Source of the DNA: Natronobacterium gregoryi SP2
Lineage (GTDB): Archaea > Halobacteriota > Halobacteria > Halobacteriales > Natrialbaceae
Reading direction: 5' to 3'
Length of the DNA stretch: 64,000 nt
NCBI RefSeq assembly: GCF_000230715.2
Contig: NC_019792.1
Coordinates: 3,348,001 to 3,412,000 of the forward strand
The notes beneath the pieces were generated by a model. That model had not been told where the DNA came from. It made no database searches and saw only the letters and a list, made by a program, of their open reading frames with translations. Within the stretch, counting starts at the first letter, position 1. The number at the start of each line of letters is the position of its first letter. A program made the position numbers and the translations under genes. Of this stretch, positions 59,463-64,000 are shown one piece after another.

Positions 59463-60770
59463 ATGAAATACCTCTACAACGCCAGCCTTCCGGAAGCCGC
59501 ACAGACTGACGAGCGCGATCGGCTCGGACAGCAACTCGCCAAAGCCGGAGTTCTCAACGAAGACAGTGCTGTCGTTGAGTCGGTTGCATCCGAGGCCGCA
59601 GACCTCTCCCTCGAGGGCGAATACCGCTGGGGCGAGGACATCTCGTCCATGCTCGCCACTGAGCTCGACGAACTCGCTGACTCAAGCCTCGCGAAACTTC
59701 CGCTGTTTCGCCGCGAGGAGTCGTACTCGAACGCGGGCTACTACGAGATCGAACGGGCAGACATCGAGCCGCTGCATGCGAACCGGCGCGACGTCTGGTC
59801 GTGGTCGCTCTCGTTAACGTTCGTCGGCACCCGATCGACGCACTTCCGCGCGATCGAAGGCAACCCAAGACAGATCGAGCACGAGTTCGGAAACGACCTC
59901 GACACCGTCCCGATCGGCGTGCCGGCATCGGCCAGTAAGGCGCAGTGGCGCAACCCCAAGACCGGTGAGCGTGAGCTAGCCGGCTCGATCGAAACCCGGC
60001 CTACGCCGACAATCGACGTCGACGTCTACGGCCTCTCCGACGCGTCGTGGTACGATCCACCGCCATTCGACGAAGATCCAGTTCCGATGCTCGTCTACGA
60101 TGTCGACCACGCTGACGAAATCCAGGCCGGTGTCCGTGTCTACGACACCCGAAGGCACGACAAGAAGTTCATGGACGGCGATCGTCGCCTCCCGCGACAG
60201 TGGCAGACCGTCCACAGCACAGAACACGACTTCGACGGTACGGTCGTTCTGGACAACGGTCTGATCCGGCTCTACCTCGAGGAGGAGACGGACGTCCTTG
60301 ACCTCTCGGATGGCGGCAGCCACACGGTCGAGTCCGGCGAGACCGAGCACTACACGCGGCTCGTCGGGGACAGCGACTCGCATCTGGACGTCCAGGGCGA
60401 GCTTCGGCTGACGGCTGACCCCGGTTATCTGGCGGCCGAACGCTGGGACGCCGACAACGAAGACTGGGTGGAAGTCGAACTCCCCGGCTCGAGTTGGGGA
60501 GTCCTGGACGTCGACGTGACGGAGATCGGGATGGTCCGGGACGTCGCTCAGGTCACGTTCATCAACACGACCAGCGGGGACCTCGACCTGTTCGCGCTGA
60601 ACGCGATCCTGCAGGCCGGCCACGAGGACGTCCTCTGGGAGGTTCCCGACGGCGAGCAGGGTCCGATCCCGACAGGACTCGAGACGTGGCTGGAGCCGAT
60701 CGCGTCGTCGTCGATCGTGGACGCGAACGCCAGTAAGACGCTCGTGTCACGGAGCGGCGTCCGACGGTAG
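59463..60770 (+). CDS. Tail tip/distal tail structural protein
   Basis: 435 residues: helical N-terminus (ERDRLGQQLAKAGVLNEDSA), then beta-rich domains (NRRDVWSWSLSLTFVGTRST; FDGTVVLDNGLIRLYLEEET; SHLDVQGELRLTADPGYLAA), ending with IMVRDVAQ-like MVRDVAQVTFINTTSGDLDL. Four bp after its neighbour, so co-expressed. Role by position between tape measure and fibres. Confidence 0.6.
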   Translation: MKYLYNASLPEAAQTDERDRLGQQLAKAGVLNEDSAVVESVASEAADLSLEGEYRWGEDISSMLATELDELADSSLAKLPLFRREESYSNAGYYEIERADIEPLHANRRDVWSWSLSLTFVGTRSTHFRAIEGNPRQIEHEFGNDLDTVPIGVPASASKAQWRNPKTGERELAGSIETRPTPTIDVDVYGLSDASWYDPPPFDEDPVPMLVYDVDHADEIQAGVRVYDTRRHDKKFMDGDRRLPRQWQTVHSTEHDFDGTVVLDNGLIRLYLEEETDVLDLSDGGSHTVESGETEHYTRLVGDSDSHLDVQGELRLTADPGYLAAERWDADNEDWVEVELPGSSWGVLDVDVTEIGMVRDVAQVTFINTTSGDLDLFALNAILQAGHEDVLWEVPDGEQGPIPTGLETWLEPIASSSIVDANASKTLVSRSGVRR

Positions 60771-60803
60771 CATAGGCGAGCAACCAACAGAACTCACGAA
60801 ATC

Positions 60804-61523
60804 ATGACTGATAACAGCGAGAAGCCGATCATCTACATCGGAGCGATCGAACTGGACGAAGACAGCGATGGGAACGCCGTCTGGCGGAATCCCGAAGACG
60901 GCGCGGAGATCACGCTCTCGGACGTGATCGAACTCAAGGCCGACCTTGAGACCGACGATGCAGTCCGTGTCGACCGGGAGCCGAGTGATAACGTCGATGT
61001 CGCTCGGAAGACAGAGATCGACGACCTCGACGACGCAAAAATCGACCTCGCCGAGAAAGGCGCTGAGGATGGTGTCGCGGAACTCGACGGTGACGCTCTG
61101 ATCCGTGAGGGGCAGATTCCGTCGCTCGCGATCACGGATGTCGAGGTGTTCGACGACTTCGACGCCGTGCTGGAGTGGGATGACGCTCGGCAGGGGGATG
61201 TCGCGATCGTTAAGGATGAGGACGATCACGGCGAAGCGTACATCCTCACATCGGACGATCCCGGGGACGAAGATAACTGGCAGCGTTTGAAGACGCCACG
61301 CCCGCCTGTTGATGACGTTTTCGGTCGAACCGGGTCAATTAGTGCCGAGAGCGGTGATTACTCGTACGGGCAGATCGACGGTGAGCACGGTAGCGAGGAT
61401 CACGACGACACTGTTCTCGGTGATGGTGACAGTGAGGGCCGGTCGATTTACGTCGTCGAAGAGGGAGCGTCCGACCCGCCAGGTGCGGATGACGAGGACA
61501 TCATTTTCGAGAAGGAGGATTAA
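60804..61523 (+). CDS. Tail fibre protein
   Basis: 239 residues. The segment PPVDDVFGRTGSISAESGDY SYGQI is the phage tail-fibre motif V-x-x-VFGRTG-x-V-x-x-x-x-GDY (at about 170-195). Upstream is a trimer-forming-like acidic region with ARKTEIDDLDDAKIDLAEKG, and EYDDAR-like LEWDDARQGDVAIVKDEDDH. It should form the fibre shaft that carries the adhesin encoded next. Confidence 0.78.
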   Translation: MTDNSEKPIIYIGAIELDEDSDGNAVWRNPEDGAEITLSDVIELKADLETDDAVRVDREPSDNVDVARKTEIDDLDDAKIDLAEKGAEDGVAELDGDALIREGQIPSLAITDVEVFDDFDAVLEWDDARQGDVAIVKDEDDHGEAYILTSDDPGDEDNWQRLKTPRPPVDDVFGRTGSISAESGDYSYGQIDGEHGSEDHDDTVLGDGDSEGRSIYVVEEGASDPPGADDEDIIFEKED

Positions 61524-61525
61524 TC

Positions 61526-62278
61526 ATGGGTAGGTTTGGAGACGGGACTCCGACCGGAGGGACTCGGCTCGGTGATGGGACGCCTATCGGAAGTGTTAGG
61601 AAAGGGGATGGCACGACACTGTGGTCTGCGATACCCGACAGCGCAATCCATCACTATGATTCTTTGAAGTTAGATTTTGATGACGATGATGAAGTTGATA
61701 ATTGGCCCGATGAAATTGGAAACGTTGATTTGGATGATATTGATACGGGCAGTCCGACTTACAAAGAAGACGGGGTAAATTCAAATCCATCAGTTGAATT
61801 CAAACAAAATATATTAACACATTCGACGGGAAATGTTGAGATTAACGACCCGTATAGTATTGCAGTTGTTGCGGAGTGTACGGGCACACGAGGAGACGAC
61901 GACCTGAATATAGTCAATGACCCTGATAGGTCAGATATGCAAATCCGCATTAATGACGGTATCGATAATGAACAGGAAGTGGAGTTGCTTGGTGAAGGTG
62001 TCAACACCATACCGCTCGGTGACGCAGTACAACAGTACGTTGGAGTGTTCACGGGCGACTCATCTTCAACGGAACATATTTGCAATGACACAACCGCATC
62101 TTTTGATGGTGGCTCAACCGACGCAGATACATTATTTGTAGGCGGTGAAGAAGGAAGGACGGATAGAAGTTGGGAAGGGTTTATTTCAGAGATCATAATC
62201 TATGACGAAAAATTGGACTCGGATACACGGCAATCAGAACACGATAGGCTTGCGGATAAGTGGGGTATATCCTTTTGA
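61526..62278 (+). CDS. Lectin-like tail adhesin (LamG/ConA-like), AT-rich
   Basis: 250 residues. A short Gly-rich repeat opens it (FGDGTPTGG, LGDGTPIGS, KGDGTTLWS). A jelly-roll domain follows: HHYDSLKLDFDDDDEVDNWP, VEINDPYSIAVVAECTGTRG, VGVFTGDSSSTEHICNDTTA, WEGFISEIIIYDEKLDSDTR; the last is the LamG/ConA closing signature. Base composition falls to about 40% GC in lines 61681-61800 against the 60s nearby. Likely receptor-binding and recently acquired. Confidence 0.75.
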   Translation: MGRFGDGTPTGGTRLGDGTPIGSVRKGDGTTLWSAIPDSAIHHYDSLKLDFDDDDEVDNWPDEIGNVDLDDIDTGSPTYKEDGVNSNPSVEFKQNILTHSTGNVEINDPYSIAVVAECTGTRGDDDLNIVNDPDRSDMQIRINDGIDNEQEVELLGEGVNTIPLGDAVQQYVGVFTGDSSSTEHICNDTTASFDGGSTDADTLFVGGEEGRTDRSWEGFISEIIIYDEKLDSDTRQSEHDRLADKWGISF

Positions 62279-62346
62279 TTGACTCTGTGTCGCGGTCACT
62301 CATCCGGCGCTTCGAAAACACTATCTTGAACATCTGACACAATGCG

Positions 62347-64000
62347 ATGAACTTGGAAGCCACAGCAATCAGTGAGACGAGCGTATCGCTTGAATGGACG
62401 CCCCACGAGGACGCTACCAGCCAGGACGTTGTCCGCCAGCGCCAGTGGGGGAGCGAGTGGAGTAGCCAGGAGACGATCGCGACACTCGACAGCGACGTAG
62501 ACGCCTTCGAGGACGACACCGTCCAGCCCGACCGAACCTATCGCTACCAAGTCGTTGCAGTCCTCGAGAGCGGATCGACCGACGAGTCGGACTGGCTGTC
62601 AGTCGAGACCGACGATGCCGGCCTAAACCAGCATCCCGCCCCGCCCAGAGGCCCGCACGTGGAGGTCGACCACCCAGCGCGGTCGACGCCGATCACTCCC
62701 CAGGCGCTCGACGTTAGCCGTAATCCGACGATCAACGGCTACCCGCGGGCGGAGATCACGGTACCCTACGGCGACTCGTGGCATTCTGACGCGCTGAACG
62801 ATGCCGAGATGCGGGTCTGGCACTCCGGCGACCAGCAGCCGATCGAGCGACTTGAGCATCGCCGACTCGAGGAAGGCAGCGGACAGAAGCAGACCGAACT
62901 CGAAGGCAAGGGCGGCATCCAGCTCGAGCAGCGGATCGTCGAGGATGTCGACGTCGAGCCGACCCACGAAGTCGTCGAGCGCATCCTCAAGACCTATACT
63001 GACTACGAGATCGAGGTGGACGAGCCGCGGGTCGACGCGGAAGAGACCGTCCTGCAGGCTGCGGACAGCGACGTGGAACTCGAGCAAGCCCTCGAGGATG
63101 CCGTCCAAAAGGCGGTTGAGGACGACACGTATCCGATAGCCATCGACGAGGACGGCCGAATCGTGCCATTACAGACGGCGTACTGGGTTAATCTCACTGG
63201 AGACCACCCCGACGACGCGTATGTCACTGGCTCGGCCGCTGAAGTCAATGCAGGAGAATCGACATCTCTCGAGTACACAATCCCGAGTGAACACGTTGGG
63301 TGGGCGGCCCGCACCGGGATTCACGATGAGACTACAAACGTTCGATTTGAGTTAAACGGGGTCAATCTCATCTCCGAGTTGTCAACAGGCAGCAGTAACT
63401 CTCCGACATGGTTTGATGTGACCGGGTCTGCCGTAGAAGACCCGCCGGACCTGGACGGCGGCGCATCCCCATTTTACTATCGGACCGAGCCGGACGGGGA
63501 CTATCGGATTGACGGGACCGTGATTTACGATCGGCGGTTCCACGACGTTGACGACTTCAGCGGCGAGGTTCACGAGCCCGGCGGGCATCTCGACCGGCCA
63601 CACGAGATCGGGACAATCCCGATCGACCTCGAGCCGATCACGACGCCGCTGTCGCTGACCGAGGTCTCGCTCGAGGTCTCGATGGACGACGACCAGCCCG
63701 CGCCGCTGCTCGGCCTCGGCATCGACGGCACCGACGACTTCGACGAAGTCGAAGACATGTCCGAGCACAGTCTCGAGTACGGAGAGTTGTCGACGAGTGC
63801 TCGCGGCCGCGTCTCAGTGGGCGCACGGTCGGACTCCGAGCCGCGGGATGAGACGCCACGGTACGGCTACGAGCCACTCGCGCTCGACACGCTCGAACTC
63901 CGCGGCGTGCTCGACAGTACTCCAGTTCTGACGAATCGGTCGTTCGACAACCGGCTGATGGACGTCCTCCAGGAGGTCGCGGACATCGGCAACTTCGCGT
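62347..64000 (+). CDS. Large tail protein with N-terminal FnIII domain (partial, runs off the window)
   Basis: ATG 62347 opens a frame with no stop to the window end (551 codons). Residues 1-80 are fibronectin type III (MNLEATAISETSVSLEWTPH; TYRYQVVAVLESGSTDESDW). Then ITVPYGDSWHSDALNDAEMR, a helical stretch (EVVERILKTYTDYEIEVDEP; ELEQALEDAVQKAVEDDTYP) and beta-rich parts (YRTEPDGDYRIDGTVIYDRR). Probably a baseplate hub or receptor-binding complex protein. Confidence 0.75.
   Translation, partial: MNLEATAISETSVSLEWTPHEDATSQDVVRQRQWGSEWSSQETIATLDSDVDAFEDDTVQPDRTYRYQVVAVLESGSTDESDWLSVETDDAGLNQHPAPPRGPHVEVDHPARSTPITPQALDVSRNPTINGYPRAEITVPYGDSWHSDALNDAEMRVWHSGDQQPIERLEHRRLEEGSGQKQTELEGKGGIQLEQRIVEDVDVEPTHEVVERILKTYTDYEIEVDEPRVDAEETVLQAADSDVELEQALEDAVQKAVEDDTYPIAIDEDGRIVPLQTAYWVNLTGDHPDDAYVTGSAAEVNAGESTSLEYTIPSEHVGWAARTGIHDETTNVRFELNGVNLISELSTGSSNSPTWFDVTGSAVEDPPDLDGGASPFYYRTEPDGDYRIDGTVIYDRRFHDVDDFSGEVHEPGGHLDRPHEIGTIPIDLEPITTPLSLTEVSLEVSMDDDQPAPLLGLGIDGTDDFDEVEDMSEHSLEYGELSTSARGRVSVGARSDSEPRDETPRYGYEPLALDTLELRGVLDSTPVLTNRSFDNRLMDVLQEVADIGNFA

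Larger units (their letters stand above)
36600..64000 (+). mobile_element. Left part of an integrated head-tail (Caudoviricetes-type) haloarchaeal provirus
   Basis: From the tRNA-Thr 3' end onward almost every gene is on the plus strand, overlapping or abutting. The order is MCM, HNH, small and large terminase, portal, protease/scaffold, major capsid, connectors, tail terminator, tube, chaperones, tape measure, distal tail, fibres. No host gene interrupts 27 kb, and neither repeat family A nor B occurs inside. No integrase or att duplicate is seen, so the right end is outside. Confidence 0.85.

Overview
The window is haloarchaeal chromosome (class Halobacteria, probably a Natrialbales-type genus). 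The evidence is very high GC, proteins extremely rich in Asp and Glu, Tat-type lipoboxes, HalX, DUF1102, PGF-CTERM and DUF5785 families, methylaspartate-cycle genes, and many leaderless genes with a TATA box 25-31 nt before the start codon. Positions 1 to about 36,600 are host chromosome. From the 3' end of tRNA-Thr(UGU) at 36,549-36,622 to the right edge the sequence is the left part of a head-tail provirus, which continues past the window.

Host part. A DUF2064-type protein and tRNA-Ser(UGA) are followed by two partial copies of the tRNA 3' end. A near-complete methylaspartate-cycle cluster lies at 2.1-8.8 kb: mamA, mamB, mal, mch and citE leftward, mct divergent, with a perfect inverted repeat in the shared promoter. 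A class II lysyl-tRNA synthetase follows. 11-13.6 kb is mostly repeats and decayed DNA. A RAD55-like ATPase and a HalX response regulator lead into a surface-protein cluster (15.3-20.5 kb): DUF5305, signal peptidase I, and two DUF1102-like secreted proteins, one carrying a beta-solenoid tail. Next come a PAS/GAF histidine kinase, a winged-helix regulator, a group of secreted and membrane proteins with a membrane-bound HTH protein, a truncated Type IIG restriction enzyme, a frameshifted lipoprotein, DUF5785, GTP cyclohydrolase III, a CBS protein and a GNAT acetyltransferase. Two families of short palindromic repeats (called A and B here) are scattered only in the host part. One B copy sits inside another B copy, which shows that B moves.

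Provirus part. Left to right it holds small zinc-finger and coiled-coil proteins, an origin-like region, an MCM helicase, a run of small overlapping genes, a HExxH peptidase, HNH, small and large terminase, a portal with a C-terminal KTSC-like domain, DUF3307, an XkdF-type protease/scaffold fusion, major capsid, head-completion proteins, tail terminator and tube, two overlapping tail-chaperone-like ORFs, a short repeat-bearing tape measure, a holin-like protein, distal tail proteins, and fibre genes including a strikingly AT-rich lectin-like adhesin. Most genes overlap or abut and share one strand. No integrase lies in the 27 kb visible, so integrase and attR should lie beyond the right edge.
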